From Phascolarctos cinereus (lineage: Eukaryota; Chordata; Mammalia; Diprotodontia; Phascolarctidae), in NCBI RefSeq assembly GCF_002099425.1, contig NW_018343955.1:12634001-12698000 (forward strand): a DNA stretch of 64,000 bases, written 5' to 3'. Positions 33,585-44,545 of the stretch are shown here, piece by piece. Positions within the stretch are counted from its first letter, which is position 1, and every line of letters begins with the position of its first letter. The notes beneath the pieces were generated by a model. That model made no database searches and had not been told where the DNA came from. It saw only the letters and a list, made by a program, of their open reading frames with translations. A program made the position numbers and the translations under genes.

Positions 33585-33690
33585 CCAGTCAGAATGTGAG
33601 CTCCTTGAGAGCAAGGTCTGTCTTGCTTTCTATTTGTGTCCCCAATGCTTAGCACAAAGTAAGTCCTTATAAATGCTTTTCTATTCCATC
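33585..33690 (+). repeat. L2 3' end
   Basis: gaatgtgagctccttgagag, tgtccccaatgcttagcaca, then ccttataaatgct. Confidence 0.75.
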
Positions 33691-33694
33691 AGTT

Positions 33695-34235
33695 GATTGT
33701 ATTTTTTGTCTTTTTTGCCCCTTTGCCCAGTATCAGAGAGCAAGACCCTGAGGGAGTAGATTATAGACCAGTTAAGTGTCATGGTAAAGAGGGTTTGGAG
33801 AGTGGTTTTCCTACAGGGAGTCAGGAGGTCTGGTTCAGGTGGGATCCCTGAATTGTCAGAGGACAAAATGAGTGTCTGGATGTGTGAAAAGAAGTGAGCT
33901 TCTAAGATAGGTGGAGAGGGTCTGAAGATAAACTTTACCCAGCCTATAATATTGCCTGCAGTCTACTTTATCCCAAATTATTAGGCGTGTACTGTTTCCA
34001 GCAATAGGCTAAGCCATGAGAACTTAGAAACAAGATATAACTTTGCTCAAAGATTCTGTTATGATTATCAAGATCGTGTGTGATTCATGATGCCGTGGGA
34101 CAGTCCCTCACAACTTCCCTTTGACCAAAAGGCCCACTGTGCATGAGTTGTGTGGGAAACAGGTAAGTAGGGATGGGATACTCTTGTCCTTCCTGTTGGT
34201 GGAATGGACAGGGAAGAAATTTTTCTTTCAAAGAG
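33695..34235. other. Unique sequence
   Basis: No gene or named repeat is recognised. Frames at 33,681-33,866 and 34,068-34,337 (minus) show no domain. Confidence 0.4.
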
Positions 34236-34237
34236 GA

Positions 34238-34940
34238 GGAATTGAGAAATGAAACCTTTATCAGAGAAACTTACTGTAAATTTTTTTTCGTAGTTATGAT
34301 ATTGTGTATTTCCCTCCATTCTATTCCCCTCCCCCATTAATCTCTCCCTCCTTTCGTTCTGTCCATCTTCAAAAGTGTTTTGCTTCTGACTACTGCCTCC
34401 CCTGATCCTTTCTCCCTTCTCTTATTCCCTCCCCCTCCTACTTTTCTGTAGGGTAAAATTTACTTCTTTGAGCCAATTTCAATGCGAGTAAACTTCAAGT
34501 GCTCCCGTCTAATTCCCCATCCTCCCTTCCACTATAAAAGCTCTTTGATGCCTTTTTTATATGAAAAAAATTTACAACATTCTACCTCTCCTTTCTTTTT
34601 TTTTTTTTGTTGTTGTTTTAGGCAATGGGGTTAAGTGACTTGCCCAGGGTCACACAGCTAGTAAGTGTAATGTGTCTGAGGCCAGATTTGAACTCAGGTC
34701 CTCATGAATCCAGAGCCGGTGCTCCATCCACTGCACCACCTAGCTGCCCTCCTTTCTCCCTTCTCTCAGTGCATTCTTCTTTTTTACTCCTTAATTTTAT
34801 TTTTTTAGATATCATCCCATCATATTCAACTCACATCCATGCCCTCTATACATGTGTACTCCTTCTAACTGTCCTAAGAATGAGAAAGTTCTTATGAGTT
34901 ACAAGTATTATCTTCTCATGTAGGAATGTAAACAATTTAA
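34238..34940 (-). repeat. HAL1-like internal fragment split by a SINE
   Basis: On the minus strand a purine-rich tract (gggagagattaatgggggag) is followed by gtttctctgataaaggtttc, a relic of the L1 ORF2 C-terminal zone. The pyrimidine-rich block with tctgtagggtaaaattta matches the HAL1 region at 47.5-48.0 kb. Truncated at both ends. Confidence 0.6.
34597..34748 (-). repeat. Short-tailed SINE (WSINE1-like)
   Basis: Antisense copy: poly-T/(TTG) tail, ggggttaagtgacttgccca, head caccacctagctgcc. Perfect duplication CTCCTTTCT (34,588-34,596; 34,749-34,757) within the HAL1-like fragment. Confidence 0.95.
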
Positions 34941-34944
34941 CCTT

Positions 34945-35045
34945 ATTGAATCCCTCAGCACAGTGTTAGGCACTGGAGACAGTGGGGAGTGTTGGAGAGG
35001 CACAAGATATGGATGCTGCCCTTAAGGAGACTATGACTTGAAAGC
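34945..35045 (-). repeat. L2 3' UTR fragment
   Basis: Antisense: agcacagtgttaggcactgg, gctgcccttaaggagac. Confidence 0.55.
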
Positions 35046-35235
35046 TACTTATTACCTGGCCCATAAGCAATTTAGACACTCTTTCCTTTCAGCCTGAGAT
35101 GCCTGTGGTCCATGAACTGTAAGGTGATCTGTCTTTCCCTGCTGTGACTGGTCTGTGCAACTCTGCTTTACTAATCCTTTAGAATCAAGGGCTGGTAGAG
35201 GTACTCCAAGGTTATTTTCTAGGTACCACCAATAA

Positions 35236-35421
35236 GGGTTCTTAACCTTTTTTGTGTCATGGAACCTTTTGATAGTCAAAGGAAACTTATGGATGCCTCC
35301 TCAGAATAATTGTTTTAGTGTTTAAAATAAAATACATAGGATCACAAAGAAAACCAATTATATTTAAATAGTTATCAAAATATTTTTAAAAACAAGTTCA
35401 TGGACTTCAGGTTAAGAATCT
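35236..35421 (+). repeat. MITE-like element with inverted termini
   Basis: GGTTCTTAACCT (35,237-35,248) and AGGTTAAGAATC (35,409-35,420) are inverted repeats matching at 11 of 12 bases. The interior has gtcatggaaccttttgatag and agttcatggacttc. About 185 bases, noncoding, so a nonautonomous DNA transposon relic. Relatives lie at 17.6 and 20.3 kb. Confidence 0.65.
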
Positions 35422-35459
35422 CTACTAAGGCAACGTTCAATTTAGACTTGTAAGTAACA

Positions 35460-35600
35460 AAGCTTTAAGATTTAAGGAGAAAAACATAGCCCTTTGTAAC
35501 TGAGAAGCTGAGTGGGAAATGTAATTTGACCAAGGTCACATAACCAATAAATAGTAAAATAGTAATTTGAACCCAGGTCCTCTGATTCCAAATTCTTTTT
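35460..35600 (-). repeat. MIR-like SINE fragment
   Basis: Antisense: ttgaccaaggtcacataacc, atttgaacccaggtcctctg. Ends at a T10 run. Confidence 0.65.
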
Positions 35601-35849
35601 TTTTTTGGCACACCATTCTTATGAGGAGCCCCTTTTCAGGACTGGGGAATAGGACTGAAATATGTGTTGATAGGGGTCTATTCTCATGTCTTCTGAAAAC
35701 CTTGGATGACATTCTTAATTTAGAAACCTCATTTGGTCACTTGAAGAACCAAAGGGCCATCCTCTATCCTAATTTTAAGAATAGGTTAATGGAGTTGACA
35801 TCCCTGGGGCATGAAGGTTGAAATGAAAAACAAAACAAAACAAACAACA
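35601..35849. other. Unique sequence with (AAAC)n run
   Basis: Unassigned up to a short A-rich aaaacaaaacaaaacaaac run at 35,828-35,848. Confidence 0.4.
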
Positions 35850-36000
35850 AACAGTGCATTTGAATCAAAGGACCTGGGTTTGAATTCCTATGTTTGAGCA
35901 TGTCTCTTGACCTCTTTGAGCTCAGTTTCCTCAGTTCTAGAGTTAGAGGGTTGAATTAGATGCTGTGCTCTATCCTTTCAGCTCTGAATGCTAGGACTTT
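35850..36000 (+). repeat. MIR SINE
   Basis: aaggacctgggtttgaattc, tctcttgacctctttgagct, cagtttcctcagttctagag. Confidence 0.75.
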
Positions 36001-36054
36001 CTGGGGAAGTCCTTAGAATTGGGGTCTCAAGGTTCCTTGTACATGATGGAGGCA

Positions 36055-36465
36055 CAGTATTTCTTTTCTTGCACAATACTAACCATGTTGCTCCCCTACT
36101 CAATAAATAATGGATCCCTTTTGTGTCTAGGATTAAATACAAACCCTAGTTTGGCATCTACATCACCTGGTCCCCAACTTTCATTTCCAACACATGCTCC
36201 CCTTTATACACTCTAAGGTCCAGCCAGACTTACCTTGCTGCTCCTCACACACCGCTCTGTCTCCATCTTTGTGCCTCTGCATAGGCTGTCCCTCACATCT
36301 GGAATGGATTTTGTCCTCACCTGTTCCTCTTAGAATCTCTAGTTTCCTTAAAAGCTCAGCATAAGCACTGTCTCTTTCCTATATGAGACTTTTCCTTATA
36401 TCCCTAGTTATTAATGTCTCATTCCTATATTACTTTATTTTGCATGTATTTTATAAATAATAATA
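36055..36465 (+). repeat. L2 LINE, 3' part
   Basis: ctaggattaaatacaaaccc, ttggcatctacatcacctgg, cctctgcataggctgtccct, ctcacctgttcctcttagaa, tttccttaaaagctcagcat. Coding C-terminus plus 3' UTR, with breaks. Confidence 0.8.
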
Positions 36466-36537
36466 TTTGCAAACATTTGCATGTAAATATATGCCCATAT
36501 ATTTTCACATACACACACATATATACACATAAATATC

Positions 36538-36773
36538 TGGTGCAGTGGTTAGTGCTGGGCCTGGAGTCAGTAAGACTTATCTTCCTGAGTTCAAATCTGA
36601 CCTCAAACACTTAATAGCTGTATGACCCTAGTAAGTCACTTAACCCTGTTTTCCTCAGTTTCCTTATCTGTAAAATGACCCAGAGAAGGAAATGACAAAC
36701 TACTCTAGTATCTTTGCCAAGAAATCCCCAAATGGGGTCATAAAGAGTTGGACATGACTGAAACAACTGAACA
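36538..36773 (+). repeat. Mar-1-like SINE
   Basis: Head tggtgcagtggttagtgctg, tail tgaaacaactgaac. ATAAATATC/ATAAATTTC flank it (36,529-36,537; 36,774-36,782). A TA microsatellite starts at its 3' end. Confidence 0.85.
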
Positions 36774-36777
36774 ATAA

Positions 36778-36781
<4 letters not shown>

Positions 36782-36827
<46 letters not shown>

Positions 36828-37022
36828 TATATACACACACACATACATACACACACACATATATGCACATATATACACATATATGTATATATACACACAT
36901 ATATGTATATATACACACATATATGTATATATATACACACATATATGTATATATATACACATATATATGTATATATATGTATATATGTATATATATGCAT
37001 ATTTATACATACACACACATAT
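36782..37022. repeat. Complex TA/CA/GTATA minisatellite
   Basis: Begins with about 20 TA units and passes into interleaved CA and 'tatatgtatatatacacaca' repeats. Long tyrosine/isoleucine frames here are repeat artefacts. Confidence 0.97.
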
Positions 37023-37044
37023 ATTGCCTCTGCTGATAAAGCAT

Positions 37045-37225
37045 GTCAGTCAGCCGTCAATCAATAAGCATCTGTTAAGTGTTTACTATGTGCCAGGTGC
37101 ACTTAGCACAGTCCTTGAGGGCAGGGACAGTTCCGTTTTTGTCTTTGCAGCCTTGACACCTAGCAAACATAGTGGTAACACACCGAACTCAGCCCTCAAT
37201 TAATACATATTTGTTAACTGATTGA
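37045..37225. repeat. Two L2 3' ends head to head
   Basis: Antisense tail caataagcatctgttaagtg with tttactatgtgccagg (37,061-37,099) meets a plus-strand tail ccttgagggcagggacag ... tacatatttgttaactgatt (37,112-37,224). Confidence 0.65.
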
Positions 37226-37229
37226 GATT

Positions 37230-37405
37230 TGGAGTCAGAGGACCTGGGATATAATGCTTATTTTGCTGCTCACTGGCTGTATGATCTTGGGCAAGTTGCA
37301 TAATCTTTCCAGGTCTCCATTTCCTCATGGATGGCAGAAAAAGAAAAGGGGATTAGGCTATTTCATCTCTAAGTTCCCTTCTTGCTCTCAATCTATGATC
37401 CCACA
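37230..37405 (+). repeat. MIR SINE
   Basis: ggagtcagaggacctgggat, gctgtatgatcttgggcaag, ttccaggtctccatttcctc. Confidence 0.8.
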
Positions 37406-37609
37406 ATCTTTTAGTCTACTGTACCTTCCAGCCTCACCCAAGAAAATCCTCTGGTTGCTGACCTGCTGGGATGCAGTGACCTCTGAGGGACAACTTTACA
37501 GGAACTGGCTAGATTTAACTCTAACGGATGGTAGAGATAGGACTGAATTAGGAAGCCTGAAGTCTGCAACTGGTTCTTTCATCAACAATCATGAGGTAAA
37601 GGGTTAGGA

Positions 37610-37780
37610 ACATGAGATCTAAATTCAAAAGGCGTGGGTCCAGAGCCTGAATTTGCTGATAGTCAGACCTGGGGCCAAGGTCTTAGACCCTTGGTTTCCA
37701 TATACATAAAATGAATGAATTAGATTAGATGATCTCAAAAGTTTCTTCTAGTTCTCACTCTGTGATTTTACAATGCATTA
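37610..37780 (+). repeat. MIR SINE, diverged
   Basis: ctaaattcaaaaggcgtggg, agacccttggtttccatata, agatgatctcaaaagtttct. Confidence 0.6.
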
Positions 37781-37789
37781 CCCTGATCA

Positions 37790-38014
37790 TACTGTGTTTT
37801 TCACTTCAGTTATTCCATAATATTGTATATTTTTGTGTGGGTCATGTTGCTATGTATGTCTTGTCACGTCATCTCTCTGCATCTATATCACAAGCTCCAC
37901 AAGACCAAGGACCAGGTCCTAAGTATCTTTGTTCCTCCCCTGGTGCCTAACACAGTGCTTTGCCTATGGTAAGATCTTAGGCGGTTGCCGAATGAATGAA
38001 TGAATGAATGAATG
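37790..38014 (+). repeat. L2 3' end with (GAAT)n tail
   Basis: atcacaagctccacaagacc, gtgcctaacacagtgctttg, ending in about six GAAT units (37,990-38,014), the normal L2 terminal tandem. Confidence 0.8.
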
Positions 38015-38099
38015 GAGCTTTGTAACCTTGGACAAGGCACTTCTCCCTCTGTGTTTCCTGGGTTTCCTTCTGACTCCAGTATTCTCTGATTCTATGACC

Positions 38100-38890
38100 A
38101 TTTGGGAAAGGCAGTGGATGAATTGCAGAAGAAAACAGGAATGGGGTTATAAATTGCCAGAACGAAGGGGTTGAACCTTCATCTCCAGGAGGAATCCAAC
38201 TTTCTTGGCTGCACCTCTGGCAGATGGCCAGGCTCATTTATCTTAGAAGTACGTGACTAGACAAGAAGCTGCCAAGAAACTGTCTGAAAAACTGCCAAGA
38301 GTATTCCTGGTTTCACGCTACCCTAATCCCATCTAGGCCCCTCCTGTAGCAGAAAAGTCTCCCAACTTTTCCTCCCTCCTTCCCACCCTACCTCTCTTCC
38401 ACCAGGCCATGCTTGTTTAGAATGTTTCAAATACCAACCCTATGGTTTCAAAGCAGGGCTTCTGCCAAGGACAGTGCCCTGGGGGACTACCCAGCAAACC
38501 AGTCAGGATGAAAGTGAATAGTGCACCTGGAACTTGTGTTTTGTTTTAGAGTATAGCCATAGGTGGGATTTTTTTTTCCCCCTTGACCTTTATTTAGGCT
38601 CATCAAACCTGGAAGTCAAAAGGTTAAATTTGACCATGATCCTATTGATATTAATTAGGCTTTGAGAAAAATAATCTGCATCCTGAAACTCTAAGGAGCT
38701 CTTAATTTCTAAGTCTTCAGTTATTGCTTTTTTGAAATTCAAACTTGTCATGTGATGGGTGCTAGCACAGCTTTAGAAGCAACCTTTTTTCACTGGTACT
38801 TAGGACTGAAATCAACTGCATTAGAATCCCATTTCTCACCAATCGGAGTTCACCTTATAAGTTGCTAAGGCTGCTCTACTACTCTGCTTG
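38100..38890. other. Unique sequence, possible regulatory DNA
   Basis: No repeat is recognised. 38,580-38,680 holds a TGACCTTT nuclear-receptor-type half-site and an aggttaaatttgacc imperfect inverted pair next to tattaattag. Function is conjecture. Confidence 0.3.
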
Positions 38891-38899
38891 AGTTGAAAT

Positions 38900-39035
38900 T
38901 AAGATGTGATAGAACATAAGCTCATTGGGAGATGAGATGGTTTCATTCTTCATACTTGTATCTCCAGTGCCTAGCACAGTGCCTAGTATGTAGTAGACAC
39001 TTAATAAGTATTTGTTAATTAACTAAAAATGGGAG
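38900..39035 (+). repeat. L2 3' end
   Basis: acataagctcattgggagat, ctccagtgcctagcacagtg, cacttaataagtatttgtta. Confidence 0.85.
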
Positions 39036-39044
39036 GAAGCAGGG

Positions 39045-39410
39045 TGAGGTAGAATAATCCCTGACCTAGGCATCAACAAGCCTAGGTCTCAGGTCTGATT
39101 CTGTCACCTATATGAACTTGGGCGAGCCATTTGTTTTTCAATTGTGTCTGACTCCCCATGACCCCATTTGGGGTTCTCTTGGCAAAGATACTAGAGAGAT
39201 TTGTCATTTCCTTCTCCAGCTCACTTTATAGGTGAGGAAACTGAAGCAAACAAAGTTAAATGACTTACCCAGGATCACAGAGCTTGTAAGTGTCTGGGGC
39301 TTGATTTGAACTCAGATTTTCCTGACTCCAGGCCTAGTGCTCTATCCACTGTGTCATGGGCAAATCATATCACCCCTCTAATCCTCAGTTTCCTTATCTG
39401 AAAAAAAATG
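39045..39410 (+). repeat. MIR SINE split by a SINE
   Basis: Left part caagcctaggtctcaggtct to gaacttgggcgagccat; right part gggcaaatcatatcaccc then cagtttccttatctgaaaaa. Confidence 0.7.
39131..39357 (-). repeat. Mar-1-like SINE inside MIR
   Basis: Antisense: ccatgaccccatttggggtt, tttgtcatttccttctccag, ctgaagcaaacaaagttaaa, head at tgctctatccactgtgtc. Approximate boundaries. Confidence 0.85.
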
Positions 39411-39715
39411 AGCATATGTAAGTAAACAGGTTATCTTCTATAAACTTCTGCCTTCTGTGACCCATATAGCAATTGAGGGTTTGTTTGTTAGTTCTCTTTG
39501 GAAATCATGTGTACACTACTGGTCATAGTTCATTGCTTCCCTCTTCTCCTTCCGCCACTCTAACACACATACTTTTAACTTTTTACTTGGGGAAAGGGAA
39601 TATCTAGTTTCTGAATTAGCCTTATAAATTTGCCTTATAAATAAATCCTCAAAAAATACTCTTGTGATCTGTAATGAAATGGAGCTAGAAGGTAGAAGGG
39701 AGCTAAAAAGAAGAA

Positions 39716-40306
39716 GGTGGCAAAGAATTGGAAATTGAGAGGATGCCCATCAATTGGGGAATGGCTGAGCAAGTTGTGGTATATAAATGTAATGGAATAC
39801 TATTGTGCTGTAAGAAATGATGAACAGGCTGACTTCAGAAAAACCTGGAAAGACTTATATGCTCTGATGCTGAGTGAAGTGAGCAGAACCAAGAGGACTT
39901 TGTACACAATAACAGCCACATTATGCGATGACTAAGATTGTTAAACTGAACCCTTCTTGGCATTACAAGGATCTAAGACATCTCCAGAGGCCTTGGGATG
40001 GAAAATGCTGTCCACGTCCAAAGAAAGAACTATGGAAGTCAAATTGCTATCACTTATTTTTACCTTCTGTTGAGTTTTGTTTCATCTTTCTGATGGTTCC
40101 TCCTATTGGTTTTAATTTTTACTTGCAACTTCACTAATGTGAAAATATGTTTAATAGGAATGTAAATGTAAAGCCTATATCATATTGTGTGCCATCTTGG
40201 GGAGGGTGGGGGGGAGGAAGGGGGAGAAGAATTTTCAACTCAAAAGCGTATGAAAGTGTTGATAAATCAAAATAAATTAATAAAATTTAAAAAAAAATTT
40301 TAAAAA
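39716..40306 (+). repeat. L1 3' end with long target duplication
   Basis: The frame 39,717-39,935 has CPSIGEWLSKLWYIN, VMEYYCAVRNDEQADFRKTW and SEVSRTKRTLYT. Ends ataaattaataaaatttaaa. GGAGCTAAAAAGAAGAA (39,699-39,715) and GGAGCTAGAAAGAAGAA (40,307-40,323) match at 16 of 17 bases. Confidence 0.95.
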
Positions 40307-40544
40307 GGAGCTAGAAAGAAGAAACTGAACTAGATGATCTTGCCAAAGTCCCTTTCAACTCTGAGTTCTTATGATTAAGTGAAGAAGATTCTGGAAAAGT
40401 ACACCAAGTTACAGAAACAAGAGCAGAAGTAAATCAAGACACAAGTACTTATCCAAGGTGCTAAGGAAATTCAGGCAGGAAGGTCCAGGAGACTCCATAT
40501 CTCTAATTGAGATGTAGAAAGCAGAGTAGGTTTAGAAAAGAATG

Positions 40545-40725
40545 AGATAAATACACTGGGGCTAAAGGTCAAAGTCCTTGGATAGTTCCAGAGGACCCGG
40601 GCTCAGATACCAACTCTGGTACATGTGACCTTAACATCTCTTGCCTTCATTTTCCTCACCTGTAAAATGGGAGGGTTGGACCAGATGGCCCTCTGCCTCT
40701 AGACTGATGAGCTTTGACCTCAGGG
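40545..40725 (+). repeat. MIR SINE
   Basis: gaggacccgggctcagatac, ttcctcacctgtaaaatggg, agggttggaccagatggccc. Confidence 0.85.
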
Positions 40726-40744
40726 AATTTCTTTGTTTTTCTTT

Positions 40745-40830
40745 CTAGTTTTGGGGGGGTGTATCCCACAGTTCCTGGCACACTGTTGGTGCTTAATACA
40801 TGCTTGTTGCATTAAAATGAGTTGGATCCG
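40745..40830 (+). repeat. L2 3' end
   Basis: gttcctggcacactgttggt, gcttaatacatgcttgttgc. Confidence 0.7.
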
Positions 40831-40930
40831 ATAGGTGGAGTTGGTGTTCCCTTGTGGGGCTACCGTGAGGACTAAAGGAGCTCATATCCGAGGAGACACT
40901 TTGTAGCTATTCAAGTGTAAGGTATCGTTA

Positions 40931-41400
40931 TTTATTTGGGTAACCTGTGCCCAAGTTGTGCAATTTTATCTCTTCTGAAATATTGTTTACCTCAGGCCCT
41001 GGGGTGATGATCATTCAGGAAGAAAGAGAGACAAGGACCTCACCACTGTAGTTTTTCTCCAGAAAACATGGTGAGCATGTCCTTACAATAGGTAAGAAAG
41101 CACATGGTCTGGTCCCTAGTATCCAGAATTGGATGTGTCTTGTCTTCTTCCATTTCTTTTGAAATATGAAGTTCCTGGGTAAGATAAGGGGCATAGGTAG
41201 TGAATGAGCTGCAACAGAGTTTGGACTAGGGCTTGGTGATGGGGATTATTGGGCTACAGGCTGTCCTAGCTTAGGATTCTGCTTGCTAGAGACTAGAGAA
41301 GAAAGTTCTAAGGCTAGAATCAGCATTTCCTTGAATCTGTAGCACCTAGAAACTGAGAATAAAGAAGCCAGAACTGGCAAGTATTGAAATTTCCATCTGC
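40931..41400. other. Unique sequence
   Basis: No gene or named repeat is recognised. Confidence 0.4.
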
Positions 41401-41404
41401 CTCT

Positions 41405-41551
41405 TGTAGGTTCCTCTTCCTTGGAGACCTTCAAAGAGAAGCTCAATGACTACCTGTCTGATATGTACCCTGAGGGATTCCCCACATGTATCATTTAGAT
41501 TATATGGCCATTAGGGTCTCTTCCAACTCTCATATTCTGTGGTTCTATAGA
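41405..41551 (+). repeat. CR1/L3 LINE 3' end
   Basis: ccttggagaccttcaaagag, caatgactacctgtctgata, ggtctcttccaactctcata, ttctgtggttctat. The closing 'tcttccaactct ... gttctat' is the CR1-clade 3' signature. Confidence 0.7.
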
Positions 41552-41554
41552 AAG

Positions 41555-42160
41555 GAAAATAGTTTTTCCCTCCACTGTACTTTCCCTTTGGTATAGTGCC
41601 TGACTCTGAAACAGAGTCTCAGAAAGGCAACCACATCCTTTAATCCTTTCCATGACCTGTACATATAGAAGAAAGTTTGGAGAAATGGTTCAAAGTAGAT
41701 GGCTTTGAACATTGAAAGGGAAAAATCGAAGACTTTTACTTTAATTTTTGCTATATTCAATAAGCTTTGGGGCCCCAGTAGGCTTGAGTACCTATGTTCT
41801 ATGAATGTAAGCATAGGGAGAGAAGGGAGGAGAGATTTGGGGTGTGGAGTGAGGCTTTAGAGTTATATTTCAATTTTTTTGTTATTTCAAGCAATATTCT
41901 ATTTTATTCCCTAGCTCAATTCCAAACCCAGACAGCATGGATTTTAAACTGTTCAGCACCACTGCTTGAAGTTGAATGCGGTGATTCAAGAAAGAGGGTT
42001 GTGGAGGGCAGCAGCATTGGTGTTTTCAGGAAGAGTTTCCTTGGAACAACTTCCCATCTATACACCAGGGAGACTCTGACAAGACCACTTGTTTGGTGTC
42101 TTGTATAAAGTGCTGCCTCATGGACAACTCAGATCACTACATATCTGCAGGAGATAATTG
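41555..42160. other. Unique sequence
   Basis: Open frames on both strands (41,545-41,814 minus; 41,794-42,108 plus) show no domain. No splice structure is supported. Confidence 0.4.
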
Positions 42161-42164
42161 GTAA

Positions 42165-42215
42165 ACCTTTATTAAGCACCTACTATGAGACAGGCACTGT
42201 GCTAAGTGCTGGATA
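42165..42215 (-). repeat. L2 3' end fragment
   Basis: Antisense: cctttattaagcacctacta, ggcactgtgctaagtgctgg. Confidence 0.75.
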
Positions 42216-42454
42216 ATAAATACAGTGACACATTGGTTTTCTGGAAACTTAAAAAGGCAACATGTGAGCAGATTTGAACTACATTTTACTGCTATACATG
42301 GAATATACACCAATTGTCAAATATGTTTCTTTCTCTCAGATTTTTCCAGAAGTTCTCTATCACCTACCAAATGAAGACTCAACTCCTTAGTCAGCATTCA
42401 GTTACATATAACAACAGTAACATGTTTGCATACTGCTTTCTGGATTATAAAATA

Positions 42455-42650
42455 CAATGGATAACGATTATGGAGAGAGAGAACTTGGATTCAGTTACTG
42501 TTTCTGCTACTTCAATATCTCAATACCTTGGGCAAATTACCTCATCTGTGTAGACCTCATTTTCTCATCTGTAAAATGGAGGGGTTGGACTAGATGGCCT
42601 ATGGGGTCCTTTCCAGGTATTATCCCTATAACAATGACATGAAGGTGGCA
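42455..42650 (+). repeat. MIR SINE
   Basis: accttgggcaaattacctca, tctcatctgtaaaatggagg, gttggactagatggcctatg. Confidence 0.8.
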
Positions 42651-42790
42651 GTACAAATATCACTATATTCATTTCTTAAAGATTGGGAAAATGAGGCTCA
42701 GAGAGCCTCAATCATTTCACCAAGATTCCAATAGTAAGAATTTCAACGCAGGTTTTTTAATTCTAAGCCCAGAATACTATGCTCCTCAAG
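42651..42790 (-). repeat. MIR SINE fragment
   Basis: Antisense: gggaaaatgaggctcagaga, ttcaccaagattccaatagt. Opposite orientation to the MIR just before it. Confidence 0.65.
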
Positions 42791-42889
42791 GCCCTCTAGA
42801 ACCTGGTACCATTCTATCTTCTTAGGTTTAGCTCAAACTGCTTCCCATGATGTACTGTACAATTCAACCAAACTGGTTTATTCATAGAA

Positions 42890-43130
42890 TCATAAACCCT
42901 CAGATTTGGAAGAGACCTCAAAGACCATTTCAGTCCATCTGTGCCCACACTAAGAATATTGCTTAGATTGTCATAGACAGAAGGTCATTCAGCCTCTGTA
43001 GGTATCCAGTGATAGAGAGCTCATCACCATCTCAACACAGCCCATTCCTTTTTTACACAGCTATAATTTCAGAAAACTTTTCCCTTATATTGAACTAAAT
43101 TCTTCCTCCTTGAAACTTCCATCCAGTTTT
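42890..43130 (-). repeat. CR1/L3 LINE fragment
   Basis: Antisense: tttggaagagacctcaaaga, ggtatccagtgatagagagc, cacagcccattcctttttta, then aaaacttttcccttatattg. Matches CR1-clade order. Confidence 0.75.
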
Positions 43131-43134
43131 GTTC

Positions 43135-44095
43135 TTTCTCTCTTTTTCTCTGCCTATTACCTGCAATGGGGTGAAGAGAAGGTTAATTCATACCTTCCAC
43201 CCCACCCCAATCTAACAACTTTGTCCCTACCCTTTTCTGCCTGCTTCCCCTTTCCCCTTTCTTGGCTCCAGCTTATATTCCACTCCCTTCTTGGCTACAA
43301 ATGCTTTGGGAATATTTCTCCCCACCAGGACACAGGCATGCCTTGACAGATCTGTGTTATTGGCTCCTTGTCAAGCTTGCCTAGAGCACTGAAGAATTAG
43401 CAGTTTGATCAGAAGACGGGTCATGAATAAAAGCTAAGGGCTCCTTAGCTCAACAGCCCAACGTTTTCACTCACCAGGGATGATCTGGCATGAAAATTTC
43501 AAGCTCCAGGCAGTCCTAGCTCTTTCCTTATGACATGAAAGCCAGATCATTTTACCTACCTGAGTGCTTCTTGCAATGAGTCACACTCAAGTGTTTTAGC
43601 TCAATTCAAGGCAAGAAGATGAGCTTCTTTGAACTTCCTAGCCTGGGTTCTCTAAGGCTAGAACAGCATACCTCAAAGACCAAAGACCAAATGGGTCTGA
43701 TTTTTCATCCTAAATACCTTGATGTCTCAACTGTAAAGCAAATCCAGAGGCAGGCAGTTTGTACAACTGGGATCTTGAGTTGAAACTGCCTTCCCTCCAA
43801 GGTTTATTCAAAGAAAATATGAGAGAAAAGGAGAGGGAGAGAGGGAGAGGGAGAGTATAATGTAACCAAGAAAGCAACTAGAGGTATGGTAAATCCTCCT
43901 ATCACTTGTTGCCTGTGTGTAAATGCCATCTTCTCAGTTTGATTTAGTTCTTTCAAGAGCCAACTCTCCCAGGGAGTCTCACTGGAACTCATTTAGCAAG
44001 AAAATACCAAAGGAGTCTGGGTAATAAAGCTAGCTTACCATCTTCCCTGAGGTGCTTCACTGAGCTCCTTCTCTGAATTCCTAAAGTGTTTATAA
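43135..44095. other. Unique sequence
   Basis: No gene is recognised. A purine (GAGAGG)n stretch occurs at 43,826-43,856. TCF-type CTTTGA cores occur at 43,627-43,690 (ttctttgaac, caaagaccaaagacc). Regulatory role unproven. Confidence 0.35.
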
Positions 44096-44099
44096 TCTT

Positions 44100-44350
44100 A
44101 TAGCTGATAGAGGCTAAGTGGCACACTGGACTTGGAGTCAGGAAGACTTGAATTCAAATGTGACCTCAGACACTAACCGCGTGATCCTGGACAAGTCACT
44201 TAACCTCTGCCTGCTTCAGTTTCCTCTGTAAAATAGTCAGAATAATGGCACCTACATCCCAGAGCTGTTGCAAGGATCAAATGAGATAACATACACAATG
44301 TACTTTGCTAACCTTAAAACGTTACATAAATACTAGCTATGATCTTTATT
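44100..44350 (+). repeat. MIR SINE, nearly full length
   Basis: ggagtcaggaagacttgaat, gtgatcctggacaagtcact, gttgcaaggatcaaatgaga, cgttacataaatactagcta. Confidence 0.9.
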
Positions 44351-44434
44351 CTGCTTAAGGGTTACTAGGTGGTACAAAAGATAGAAAAGTAGGTCTGAAG
44401 TTAGGATGGACAATTGAATGACTAAACAACAGTC

Positions 44435-44545
44435 TTGTACTCACAACTATGTCAGTAAACTCCTTGAGGGCAGGGACTGTGTCTTACATTTTTTTGTCTT
44501 TCCCAGTGCCTGACAATAGCAGGTACATAGTCCACAGTTAAAAGT
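44435..44545 (+). repeat. L2 3' end
   Basis: gtaaactccttgagggcagg, gactgtgtcttacatttttt, cccagtgcctgacaatagca. Confidence 0.8.

Noticed and set aside
37990-38014. (GAAT)n as an independent microsatellite
   Set aside because: It is the normal terminal tandem of the L2 that ends there.
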